Assembly (NCBI GenBank): GCA_016125185.1
Contig: WGMG01000001.1
Span: 496,001-560,000, forward strand
Origin: Armatimonadota bacterium
GTDB taxonomy: Bacteria; Armatimonadota; Fimbriimonadia; Fimbriimonadales; Fimbriimonadaceae
DNA length: 64,000 nucleotides
Direction of reading: 5' to 3'
Shown here one piece after another: positions 27,630 through 35,047 of the stretch; the stretch's first letter is position 1; each line of letters opens with the position of its first letter. A program made the position numbers and the translations under genes. The notes beneath the pieces were generated by a model that was not told where the DNA came from, did no database searches, and worked only from the letters and a program-made list of their open reading frames with translations.

Positions 27630-27956
27630 TTAGTAGCAACCTGCGCCTGAATCGCAGTTGTAACCGACGTAGGGTCCCCACGAAAGGGCATAGTTTCGGT
27701 ACCTTCCTGTGCCACCGGCGGCACATTGCCATTCTTCTACCGAATAGTCGGCACACGATGTAGTTGACGAATTTTCGGAACAACACTCGGGATCAATGGT
27801 CTTGATCTTTGTGCCGTAAACGCTACAGGCCAAGAGAGCTTGGCAGTTGTTATAGTTGTGGCCAGCAACAATAGGGGCCGAGATATAGGGGGCCGCCATA
27901 GCATATCCCGCCAATAATCCCCCCACAATCGATAGGATTAGATGTTTCTTTTTCAT
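27630..27956 (-). CDS. Small secreted 8-Cys protein
   Basis: 108 aa. Canonical Sec signal (KKK, hydrophobic core, AMA cleavage site about residue 21) and a mature part of about 87 residues with eight Cys (in NNC, LLAC, PECC, TSC, WQC, YNC and GAGCY), an even number consistent with four disulfides. It also contains many Tyr/Gly and no transmembrane helix. I know no family for it. It sits between a pseudopilin and a membrane-anchored unknown, two genes after a thioredoxin-like protein that could serve its disulfides. Confidence 0.7.
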   Translation of the reverse strand: MKKKHLILSIVGGLLAGYAMAAPYISAPIVAGHNYNNCQALLACSVYGTKIKTIDPECCSENSSTTSCADYSVEEWQCAAGGTGRYRNYALSWGPYVGYNCDSGAGCY

Positions 27957-27977
27957 GTTGGTACTAATTTTGGGGCA

Positions 27978-28535
27978 TTACTCACCCCAAAAGCGAGGAG
28001 TATTTGGGTTGCCTGTGTTGATCTTTGTCAGAAGGCTACCACCTAAGGAAACCGCTAGGCCACGATGCATAGCGTATATATCATTGGTTTCGGTTCCAGG
28101 GAAATCGCAGTTCGTGTCGTAAACTAGCGGAATATTCTGTCCGAGATTCTGTAGTCCTTTCAACCAAGTATCTTCGTCATAGGGTCGGTATGTAAGCCAC
28201 CAAACCGTCGGGACTCCATCATGAATCCTCTCTCCGCAAGGGCTGTTCTTGCTTGAAGGAGGCAGAGAACGGACTGCGAAGTCAAGGGAATTAGTTGCGG
28301 ACAAACACGGCAACCCCATTTGGCAAGGCATTCCTTCGGTCACGGAAGCATCTTGGTCAGCCTGGTAAAGCGAAATAGCAATATAGTGTTGATGAAGATT
28401 TTGTCCGGCCGCACTTACTTTTGAACTGATCATAGCTGACTTGAAGACCGGATATGAAATAGCAGAAATTACGGATACGATGCTTAAGCATACGAGTAGC
28501 TCTACGAGAGTCATCCCCTTGTGGATAAGTCTCAT
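27978..28535 (-). CDS. Type II/IV pseudopilin-like protein with prepilin leader
   Basis: 185 aa. Leader MRLIHKG, processing site Gly7, Met8 at +1 and the conserved Glu at +5 (GMTLVELL), then a 20-residue hydrophobic helix: a standard prepilin peptidase substrate. The globular part has four Cys (PCQMGLPC, SPCGE, TNCDF), so two disulfides are possible. ATG 28535 overlaps the stop of the thioredoxin-like gene (ATGA), which couples their translation. No other secretion or pilus-assembly gene is nearby, so it relies on machinery elsewhere. Confidence 0.85.
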   Translation of the reverse strand: MRLIHKGMTLVELLVCLSIVSVISAISYPVFKSAMISSKVSAAGQNLHQHYIAISLYQADQDASVTEGMPCQMGLPCLSATNSLDFAVRSLPPSSKNSPCGERIHDGVPTVWWLTYRPYDEDTWLKGLQNLGQNIPLVYDTNCDFPGTETNDIYAMHRGLAVSLGGSLLTKINTGNPNTPRFWGE

Positions 28536-29062
28536 TTTGATCCTCCAAAACCATTTATGGGAATAGCACCTATCAGATGTTCTGTAACGATACCCTTGGA
28601 ATTCACTAAAAACAGTTGTGGCGACGCGAAAAGTAGATTGGGTGTATTGCTTGCGTCTGAGGCAAAATATGAAGGTGTAATATCGGCCTTAGCGAAGTCA
28701 CGAAATGAAGACAAGTCAATACTGGAAGGAGCCAAGAGAAGTTTCGCGTAGCCATATTCTCTGGATACTTTCGACAAATGATGAAGGTCAACTTTGTTGC
28801 AAGCTGAGCAACCTGTTGAGTAAAGAATAGCCAAACCATTACTTTGTTTCAAAAGGTCTTGCATCTGAGGGGACAATGAAAGCCGCTTGTTGACGATGTT
28901 TGGCATCTTTGTAGCTAACGCCGGAGTGGATATACATTGGTCGGTGTTACATCCGCTCCATACACGTCGAGAAATAAGCGCCCCAATGGGCAGAAGCGAT
29001 ACAAATGCAATAATACAGATAACCCCAAGTGCATCGGAAAAGCCTCGACTCTCGTACTTCAT
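28532..29062 (-). CDS. Membrane-anchored thioredoxin-like protein (CxxC), first gene of cassette
   Basis: 176 aa from the ATG at 29062; a GTG at 29110 is in frame but would lie upstream of the likely transcription start. One helix (about 11-31) anchors an extracytoplasmic domain. Cys38 and Cys43 follow the membrane, then a thioredoxin-like core with STGCSACNK (Cys85, Cys88) and a plausible cis-Pro in FASPQLFLVNSKG. Such proteins exchange disulfides with, or reduce, exported proteins. The downstream pseudopilin (4 Cys) and peptide (8 Cys) are natural partners; that is inference. Confidence 0.8.
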   Translation of the reverse strand: MKYESRGFSDALGVICIIAFVSLLPIGALISRRVWSGCNTDQCISTPALATKMPNIVNKRLSLSPQMQDLLKQSNGLAILYSTGCSACNKVDLHHLSKVSREYGYAKLLLAPSSIDLSSFRDFAKADITPSYFASDASNTPNLLFASPQLFLVNSKGIVTEHLIGAIPINGFGGSK

Positions 29063-29068
29063 GACGTC

Positions 29069-29108
29069 ATTATACAATGATGGATACAAAAGTGGTGATA
29101 TTTGTATC
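29069..29108 (-). promoter_or_regulatory. Promoter/operator of the A+T-rich cassette: consensus -10 and 8-10-8 inverted repeat
   Basis: Minus-strand TATAAT (29074-29069) stands 6 nt before the ATG at 29062, so transcription would start at the start codon. Immediately upstream a perfect inverted repeat GATACAAA / TTTGTATC (29083-29090 and 29101-29108, 10-bp spacer) covers the -35 region, where no -35 consensus is seen. A repressor or activator site is likely. Confidence 0.6.
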
Positions 29109-29289
29109 ACATCCTATGAAAAACTTGATGCAATTATGAATTCAGGCCGAAATGCCGGTCATCAAACATAATAATGGGACAATGCTTTAGAGAAATCACG
29201 TTAAGGAATTAGCCTCAGCCTTATACTGATTTTCGAAGAAGTGGTGCGAGTGTGGGCGATGGGTCGTTTGGTAAATTGTCAGGCGATGA

Positions 29290-30231
29290 TTAGAGTCGCG
29301 CCTTTAATTGGCCCACCAGCGTTGGCTCTTGTTCGATGCTCTTCGTCGCCTGGATCGCTTGCAGGCAAGCCAGAAGCAGAACGAGTCCGACCCATTGCCC
29401 GATCTGAAGCGTCGAAGGACTGCTGATCAGCCCCAAAACAAGAGCGGTGACCGGAAAGGCTAGCTCGGCCAAGGCGGCTAAGGACGCCGGTGTTCGCTTA
29501 AGGCCCAAATAATACAGTGTCATCCCCAACGCGTCGGGCAGGAGGACGATCAGCGCGATCGGCCACAAACCGTCCACCGAGACATGCGCCCCTGCCGGGG
29601 CCGGAACCCCGAAGTTCGCCAGCACGAGGAACGGCAATGCGATGATGAATCGCCAGCCCGCCATGACCGGCGGAGAAAGGTCCTTGATCGCGGCTCGGCC
29701 GACGACCGTACAGGTCCCCCAGATCGTCGCCGCGCCAAGTGCAAGCAAAATCGAAGCAAGCTGAGGCGACTCAAACGCCGATTCAATCCCGGCAAACCCA
29801 AATGCCAGCAGGTACGTCGCCACCAAAGCCAAGACAAACAGAGGCCAAAACAACGGCTTGCGCTTCTCCTTCAGCGCCACTCCCGCCAGCGCGACGGCCA
29901 CGACTGGTTGCACCTTCTGAAGCAGGATCGTCAGGAGTGGCGATCCCAAACGGTACGCCTCGGTCAGCATGATGGTGGCGAGCGCCGAGCCGAAGACGGC
30001 AATGAAAAGGATTCCAAGCCAATTCTTGAACGAGAGCCCCGTCCATTCTGCCCTTCTTAGAGCGAGAAACGGGATGAAGATGATGGCCAGAGCAAGGTGC
30101 TCGAAGAGGACGATCTGGATCGAAGAGATTCCCGCCGCATGCGCCTTCGGCCGCAAGACCAAATCCGACGCCCACAACATGGCCGCCAGCGAGACGAGCG
30201 GCCACCCAGTTCGTCTCGCATCGGAATCCAT
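29290..30231 (-). CDS. EamA/DMT-superfamily transporter
   Basis: 313 aa from the ATG at 30231 (MDSDARRTG); a TTG three codons upstream (30240) is also possible. Ten hydrophobic helices in two similar halves, each with the EamA pattern (a YRLGSPLLTILLQKVQPVVAV block in the first, FPVTALVLGLISSPS in the second). DMT transporters of this type export or import small metabolites; the substrate is unknown. CATAAT lies 8 nt upstream of the ATG. The 227 bp between this gene's stop and the start of the A+T-rich cassette hold only the cassette promoter. Confidence 0.88.
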   Translation of the reverse strand: MDSDARRTGWPLVSLAAMLWASDLVLRPKAHAAGISSIQIVLFEHLALAIIFIPFLALRRAEWTGLSFKNWLGILFIAVFGSALATIMLTEAYRLGSPLLTILLQKVQPVVAVALAGVALKEKRKPLFWPLFVLALVATYLLAFGFAGIESAFESPQLASILLALGAATIWGTCTVVGRAAIKDLSPPVMAGWRFIIALPFLVLANFGVPAPAGAHVSVDGLWPIALIVLLPDALGMTLYYLGLKRTPASLAALAELAFPVTALVLGLISSPSTLQIGQWVGLVLLLACLQAIQATKSIEQEPTLVGQLKARL

Positions 30232-30278
30232 CTTCTTCAATTATGAATCAGGACCTATCGTGAGGGGCAGAGTAAAGA

Positions 30279-30743
30279 TCAAACCCGCCGATAGATCGCT
30301 TCGACCGCCCATTCTCTCTGCCCCGACGGTTCGATATTCACCATCCGTAGAACCAAATTCCCGTCCTCCGAAGTCAACTCGATCTCCCACCCGAATGGCT
30401 CCGAATCCTCCCAAGTGTAGTGCCCAAGGCACGTGACCTTGGCGTCCGAAACCATGCCCGTTAGGTGCAGAACGCTCGAATTCTGGTGCCAAGAATCGCT
30501 CCATCCCATCGACGCCGTCCCCTTCTCCCCGTCGCAGGTGAGAAGAATGAACCCGCTCTGCGCCTCGCCTTCATATGTCCACGAATAGTCGATCTTGGCG
30601 TAAGCCTCGCTCGTTCCCAACGTCAATTCCAGCGTGGACTCGCAAGACAGCAATCGCGGATTCTCTGGTGGCCACGGCAGATTCAATCGCGACGAACCGT
30701 TCCACATTCCCACCAACGGCTGAACAAAACTTGGAAGCGACAT
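30279..30743 (-). CDS. DUF1579-like beta-barrel protein
   Basis: 154 aa, cytoplasmic. N-terminal LVGMWNGSSRLNLPWPPE and the later strands TLELTLG, AKIDYSWTYEGEAQSGFILL and EDGNLVLRMVN follow the DUF1579 pattern, a lipocalin-like barrel of unknown function. A TATAGT box 6 nt upstream of the ATG makes this a leaderless-type gene. It is divergent from the ECF sigma factor. Confidence 0.75.
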   Translation of the reverse strand: MSLPSFVQPLVGMWNGSSRLNLPWPPENPRLLSCESTLELTLGTSEAYAKIDYSWTYEGEAQSGFILLTCDGEKGTASMGWSDSWHQNSSVLHLTGMVSDAKVTCLGHYTWEDSEPFGWEIELTSEDGNLVLRMVNIEPSGQREWAVEAIYRRV

Positions 30744-30749
30744 GTCAGC

Positions 30750-30755
30750 ACTATA
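30750..30755 (-). promoter_or_regulatory. -10-like TATAGT, 6 nt before ATG (leaderless start)
   Basis: Minus-strand TATAGT is followed by GCTGAC and the ATG at 30743, the same geometry as at 13505 and 29069. No Shine-Dalgarno. Confidence 0.5.
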
Positions 30756-30814
30756 CTCCGACCCCAGTTGCTGCCTCCAAACATCGGCAAGATTTAACTC
30801 AAGCCGGGGGTATC

Positions 30815-31324
30815 TTGTCGATTGTGGATTCCACGCGGTTCGAGAAACTGGTGAATGAGCACAAGGACGCCGTCTACCGGCAGATGGTACGCGTCTGCAA
30901 CCACCGCGAAGACGCTGAAGACGCTCTCGCGACTGCTCTCATGCAGGCGTTTCGAGCTTACGACAAGCTCGAATCCGATGAAGCATTCCGAACCTGGCTC
31001 GCCACCATCGGCCGACGCGTCTGCTCACGAATGCGCTCTCATTCTGGCATCCAAACCGCCTTCGAATACGCCGAGGAGCACGACTTGGTCGCTGACAATA
31101 AGTCCGAATTCGAGCTCGCCGTCCTCAAAGGGTGCGTGAAGGACGCCGTCAACGAACTCCCCGAGATCTACAAGGACATCTACCAAAAGTGCGAGATTGA
31201 GGAAAAAACCGTTATTGAAGCCGCCGAGGAACTGGGAATCACCCACAACGCCGCCAAATCCCGCCTGCTAAGGGCCCGGGTCATCGTTCGCGAGAAGCTC
31301 GACCAGTCCGTCTGCGCCGCCTGA
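30815..31324 (+). CDS. ECF-type RNA polymerase sigma factor
   Basis: 169 aa if translation starts at the TTG at 30815, with GGGGG just upstream; a GTG at 30824 is the alternative. The open frame before that overlaps the divergent DUF1579 gene and is not protein-like. Region 2: FEKLVNEHKDAVYRQMVRVCNHREDAEDALATALMQAFRAYDKL. Region 4: LPEIYKDIYQKCEIEEKTVIEAAEELGITHNAAKSRLLRARVIVREKL, a sigma-70 region 4 helix-turn-helix. No anti-sigma gene is adjacent. The sulfur cassette begins 34 bp downstream and may share the transcript. Confidence 0.88.
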   Translation: MSIVDSTRFEKLVNEHKDAVYRQMVRVCNHREDAEDALATALMQAFRAYDKLESDEAFRTWLATIGRRVCSRMRSHSGIQTAFEYAEEHDLVADNKSEFELAVLKGCVKDAVNELPEIYKDIYQKCEIEEKTVIEAAEELGITHNAAKSRLLRARVIVREKLDQSVCAA

Positions 31325-31358
31325 ATCGAAACCGACGAAACACGTCTCTTATCCAATA

Positions 31359-32144
31359 ATGGGTTGGCTCGCAACACTTTTCATGGGATTCGTTCTCGGT
31401 CTCCTCGGCGGAGGCGGAGGAATCCTCACCGTACCAATTCTCGTCGGCTTTTTCGGCCTTACCGCCACTGAAGCGACCGGCAGTTCGCTCTTCGTGGTCG
31501 GCCTCACCAGCACCATCGGCGCGGGCATGGGCGTCGCCAAAAAGCAGACCGAAGTCGGACCCGCCATTCTCCTCGCGATTCCGTCGATGATCGGCGCGTT
31601 AGCGTCCCGGCGGTTCCTGGTGCCCATGATTCCCAATCCCATCCTGGGTGTCACCAAAGATCAATTTCTGCTCGGCGCGTTCTCGGTCCTCATGATCGTC
31701 GTGGGTATCCGCATGTTCATGAAGAAGAAGGAAGGTCACGAGCCCAAACACAACCCGATCCTCGTGGTCATCTACGGTCTGATGATCGGCGTCCTCAGCG
31801 GCACGCTAGGCGCAGGTGGCGGCTTCCTCATCCTGCCCGTCCTCACCCTCCTGCTGGGTGTCGAAATGGAAAAAGCCATCCCAACCTCGCTCCTTGTCAT
31901 CTGCATCCAGTCTCTCGGTGGCTTTTTGGGCGAACTCGGCAAGCCCATCGATTGGAAGCTCCTGCTGTCCATCGCGTTCGTCGCGCTCTTCGGTATGGGC
32001 ATCGGCCTCACGCTTCGCGAGCGCGCCCCGCGCAAGACCCTCCAGCTTGCCTTCGCCTACATGGTTTTCGCCGTCGCGGCCTGGATGATCTTTCGCACGG
32101 TTTCCATGAATCATTCCCCCGCCGGAGTGGCTCTCCATAGGTAA
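31359..32144 (+). CDS. TauE/SafE-family sulfite/sulfonate exporter-like permease
   Basis: 261 aa, eight hydrophobic helices in two related halves. MGFVLGLLGGGGGILTVPILV and SGTLGAGGGFLILPVLTLLLG are the duplicated Gly-rich motifs of TauE/SafE. The family moves organosulfur or sulfur oxyanions such as sulfite, thiosulfate or sulfoacetate. Followed with overlapping stop/start (TAATG) by a rhodanese and then a persulfide dioxygenase, it most likely exports sulfite or thiosulfate made in sulfide detoxification. Confidence 0.9.
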   Translation: MGWLATLFMGFVLGLLGGGGGILTVPILVGFFGLTATEATGSSLFVVGLTSTIGAGMGVAKKQTEVGPAILLAIPSMIGALASRRFLVPMIPNPILGVTKDQFLLGAFSVLMIVVGIRMFMKKKEGHEPKHNPILVVIYGLMIGVLSGTLGAGGGFLILPVLTLLLGVEMEKAIPTSLLVICIQSLGGFLGELGKPIDWKLLLSIAFVALFGMGIGLTLRERAPRKTLQLAFAYMVFAVAAWMIFRTVSMNHSPAGVALHR

Positions 32145-32695
32145 TGATGAACAAATCCATCAACGTAAAGGAGCTTAACGACATGATTCAAAGTCGAGAG
32201 CCGATTCAACTCGTCGATGTCCGATCGCCGGGAGAATATGCCTCGGGCCACGTGCCCCACGCGATCAACATTCCGTTGGAACAGTTGGAGGCTCGCTTCG
32301 GCGACTTCACCACCGGCCAGGTCGCCGTGCTGTGCCAAAGTGGCCGACGGGCGGGAATGGCTTGCGAAATCCTTGAGAGCCACCACGATGGACTTCTGCT
32401 CGTCGAAGGCGGAACTCAGGCCTGGATGGATGCCGGCCTTCCGACCGTCTGCTCGGTTTCGAACAAGTGGTCGTTGGAGCGTCAAGTCCGCCTTGGCGCG
32501 GGCCTCATGGTCCTCGTCGGCACCATTCTCGCAACCCTCGGCTACTCCGCGTGGATCTATCTCGCGATGTTCGTTGGCGCCGGCCTCACCTTCGCTGGCC
32601 TCACCAACATTTGCGGAATGGCTCTGCTTCTGGCAAAACTGCCATGGAATCGTCCCTCGCGAAAGCCCCTACAACCCACCCAAAAGTCATACTAA
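32144..32695 (+). CDS. Rhodanese with C-terminal DUF2892 membrane domain
   Basis: 183 aa. Rhodanese domain about 5-105 with active-site loop AVLCQSGRRAGMA (catalytic Cys present) and EGGTQAWMDAGLP. A DUF2892 membrane part (about 108-170) follows, with SLERQVRLGAG, two helices, and FAGLTNICGMALLLAKLPWN. Rhodaneses transfer sulfane sulfur between persulfide donors and acceptors such as sulfite or cyanide; this one is membrane-tethered. The start codon overlaps the exporter stop; a second ATG follows directly. Confidence 0.92.
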   Translation: MMNKSINVKELNDMIQSREPIQLVDVRSPGEYASGHVPHAINIPLEQLEARFGDFTTGQVAVLCQSGRRAGMACEILESHHDGLLLVEGGTQAWMDAGLPTVCSVSNKWSLERQVRLGAGLMVLVGTILATLGYSAWIYLAMFVGAGLTFAGLTNICGMALLLAKLPWNRPSRKPLQPTQKSY

Positions 32696-32710
32696 CAACA
32701 AAAGGACACC

Positions 32711-34081
32711 ATGATTATTCGAAATTTCTACGATGAAAAGCTGGCCCAGGCGAGTTATCTGGTCGGCTGTGCGGCGACCGGCGAAGCGATCGTGATCGAC
32801 CCGCTCCGCGACATCGAGCAATATATCGCGATGGCTAATGCGCAGAACCTGCGCATCACTGCCGTCACCGAAACGCATATCCACGCCGACTTTCTCTCCG
32901 GCACCCGCGAACTCTCGGCCGCGACTGGCGCAACCATGTACCTCAGCGACGAAGGCGACGACCTCTGGAAGTACGCCTTTGCCGACGACCCCAAGGCAGT
33001 CCTCATGAAGGATGGCTTTGTCATCAAAGTCGGCAATCTGACCCTGAAGGCCATCCATACGCCCGGTCATACCCCGGAGCACATGTCCTATCTCCTCACC
33101 GACCATCCGGCGGGCGAGACGCCGCACTCTTTCTTCACCGGCGACTTCGTCTTCATCGGCGATGTCGGACGTCCCGACCTCCTTGAGCGAGCCGCGAACT
33201 TCGTGGGCACCATGGAGAAGGGCGCACGGGTCCTATACGGTTCGTTGCAAAAGATCAAAGACCTGCCCGACTCCCTGCTGGTTTGGCCCGCCCACGGTGC
33301 CGGATCGGCGTGCGGAAAGTCGCTTGGTGGCAGTCCGGTTTCCTCGCTCGGCTACGAGCGAAAGACCAACTGGGCCTTCCAAATCAATAGCGAAGAGAAG
33401 TTCGTCGACGAAGTCCTCAGCGGCCAGCCCGAGCCTCCTTACTACTTCAAAGAGATGAAGCGGCTCAACAAGATCGGCCCGACTGTCCTCGGCTCCATGC
33501 CGAACGTACCCGCCAAGCAGGTCGCCGAAGGTCCACTCATCGACGTACGCAGCGCGGCTACCGTGCGCGGCAACTACTACCAAGGTTCCCTCGCCATCCC
33601 CAGCGGCAAAGGCCTCACCAACTGGGCCGGTTGGTTGCTCAAGTACGACGAACCGGTCACGCTGATTGCCGATTCCCAAGCGCAAGCTAACCAAGCTGCC
33701 CGCGACATGGCCACGATCGGCCTCGACGTTGTCGCCGGATGGATCGACCCAGTCGATCTCGATGCGTCGAAGTTTGCGCCGTTCGAAGAAACCACTTGCC
33801 AATCGCTCGATGGAACCGAAATCGTGCTCGACGTCCGCGGCATCAACGAGTGGCGCAACGGCCACGTCAACAGTTCAATGCACATTCCGCTTGGCTACCT
33901 TCGCGAGCGGCTGAACGAGTTGCCGCGCGATCGCAAGATCGTCGTCCACTGTGCCTCTGGCGGACGCTCGCCCATCGGCGTCTCTATCCTCAAGCAGGCC
34001 GGGTTCGAGCATGTCGCCGAAATCGCCGGTGGCATCACCGATATCACGCTCCGCTGTCCCACGTCCGTGGTTACCGCGTAG
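32711..34081 (+). CDS. Persulfide dioxygenase-like MBL protein fused to two rhodanese domains
   Basis: 456 aa, Shine-Dalgarno AAGGA. MBL fold about 1-240: ETHIHADFLSG with metal ligands His56, His58 and Asp60, HTPGHTPEHMSYLL, and FTGDFVFIGDVGRPDLL, the ETHE1/BlhR type that oxidises glutathione persulfide or similar to sulfite. Two rhodanese domains follow. The first (about 260-355) has LIADSQAQANQAA where the active-site Cys loop should be, so it is catalytically dead. The second (about 365-450) has VVHCASGGRSPIG with Cys. With the exporter and rhodanese it forms a sulfide/persulfide oxidation unit. Confidence 0.92.
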   Translation: MIIRNFYDEKLAQASYLVGCAATGEAIVIDPLRDIEQYIAMANAQNLRITAVTETHIHADFLSGTRELSAATGATMYLSDEGDDLWKYAFADDPKAVLMKDGFVIKVGNLTLKAIHTPGHTPEHMSYLLTDHPAGETPHSFFTGDFVFIGDVGRPDLLERAANFVGTMEKGARVLYGSLQKIKDLPDSLLVWPAHGAGSACGKSLGGSPVSSLGYERKTNWAFQINSEEKFVDEVLSGQPEPPYYFKEMKRLNKIGPTVLGSMPNVPAKQVAEGPLIDVRSAATVRGNYYQGSLAIPSGKGLTNWAGWLLKYDEPVTLIADSQAQANQAARDMATIGLDVVAGWIDPVDLDASKFAPFEETTCQSLDGTEIVLDVRGINEWRNGHVNSSMHIPLGYLRERLNELPRDRKIVVHCASGGRSPIGVSILKQAGFEHVAEIAGGITDITLRCPTSVVTA

Positions 34082-34104
34082 CGCTCCTCGGAACCTCTCC
34101 AAAA

Positions 34105-34134
34105 GGGCCGGATAACCTCCGGCCCTCCCTTTTT
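34105..34134 (+). terminator. Rho-independent terminator of the sulfur operon
   Basis: Perfect 8-bp GC stem GGGCCGGA (34105-34112) / TCCGGCCC (34118-34125), 5-nt loop, then TCCC and five T residues. It lies 24 bp after the persulfide dioxygenase stop. Confidence 0.85.
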
Positions 34135-34241
34135 GTCGCATTTGGGACCTTGGTCCATTTCCGAACGCCCACTGCGTGTATCGGCGTGGAAGGTATTGTC
34201 GCCCACCAAAAGTCGGCGGCAATTTGCAAAGGAGAGTTCAA

Positions 34242-34406
34242 ATGCTACATTACGCAGTCGTGTTTTTCATCATCGCGGTCATCGCGGCGATCTTCGGCTT
34301 TGGCGGCATCGCCGGTGCTGCGACCTCCATGGCGCAGCTTCTATTCGTGATCTTCTTGATCGGATTCGTGATCTCGCTTCTTCTCGGCCGACGCCGAACC
34401 ATCTAA
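34242..34406 (+). CDS. DUF1328 small membrane protein (YtjA-like)
   Basis: 54 aa from the ATG at 34242 with a strong Shine-Dalgarno (AAAGGAG). Two hydrophobic helices ([24 protein letters not shown] is the conserved family start, written here as [16 protein letters not shown] then FGFGGIAG) and a basic end GRRRTI. The family is widespread, of unknown function and often stress-related. It is separately transcribed, downstream of the sulfur-operon terminator. Confidence 0.85.
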   Translation: MLHYAVVFFIIAVIAAIFGFGGIAGAATSMAQLLFVIFLIGFVISLLLGRRRTI

Positions 34407-34424
34407 GTGGTGCAACCCTACTTA

Positions 34425-34485
34425 CCCTCTCCTAATTTTCATCAGGAAATTGGGAGAGGGTGGCTCCTGACTTAAGTCAGGAGCC
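34425..34485. repeat. Two adjacent intergenic hairpins, second a perfect 24-bp palindrome
   Basis: First hairpin: CCCTCTCCTAATTT (34425-34438) with AAATTGGGAGAGGG (34447-34460), one wobble. Second: perfect palindrome from GGCTCCTGACTT (34462) to AAGTCAGGAGCC (34485). They lie between DUF1328 and purE and resemble the CCTCTCC...GGAGAGG palindromes at 44.77 and 45.08 kb. There is no U-run, so they look like members of a dispersed palindromic repeat rather than a plain terminator. Confidence 0.65.
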
Positions 34486-34561
34486 GGGTGAGGGTTATCC
34501 GCTAGAGCCCAAGGGATCCCCATGATTTTTCGGACACCTCGTAGGTTAAACTCACATCCAT

Positions 34562-35047
34562 ATGAAAGTTGGCGTGATCATGGGAAGCAAGAGCGACTGG
34601 CCGACCATGGTCGCCGCCGTCGAAATCCTCGACGAGTTCGGCATTGAGAACGAATCAGAGGTCGTTTCCGCCCACCGCACGCCCGAGCGCATGGTCGAAT
34701 ACGCCAAAACCGCTCGTGACCGAGGCATCTCGGTCATCATCGCCGGTGCGGGCGGCGCGGCCCACCTTCCTGGCATGATCGCCAGTCTCACCACGCTCCC
34801 CGTCATCGGCGTTCCCGTGCAGTCCAAAGCCCTCAGCGGCGTGGACTCCCTCTACTCCATCGTCCAAATGCCCGCCGGAATCCCCGTCGCGACCGTCGCC
34901 ATCGGCAACGCCAAAAACGCCGGACTCCTCGCCATCCAAATCCTGGGCGCGACCGACCCCAAAATCGCCGAAAAGCTCGAAAAGTATCGCGAGGACCTGA
35001 AGTCAGACGTCCATCAAATGAACCAAGAACTCAAAGGTGAGATATGA
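34562..35047 (+). CDS. purE: N5-carboxyaminoimidazole ribonucleotide mutase PurE
   Basis: 161 aa, normal size for class I Pur[15 protein letters not shown] (phosphate/ribose site), [11 protein letters not shown] with the catalytic His, [14 protein letters not shown] and [22 protein letters not shown] are all present. It converts N5-CAIR to CAIR in de novo purine synthesis. No purK is adjacent; purC lies in a separate operon near 52 kb. The stop overlaps the start of an esterase gene (ATGA), an unusual partner. Confidence 0.96.
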   Translation: MKVGVIMGSKSDWPTMVAAVEILDEFGIENESEVVSAHRTPERMVEYAKTARDRGISVIIAGAGGAAHLPGMIASLTTLPVIGVPVQSKALSGVDSLYSIVQMPAGIPVATVAIGNAKNAGLLAIQILGATDPKIAEKLEKYREDLKSDVHQMNQELKGEI

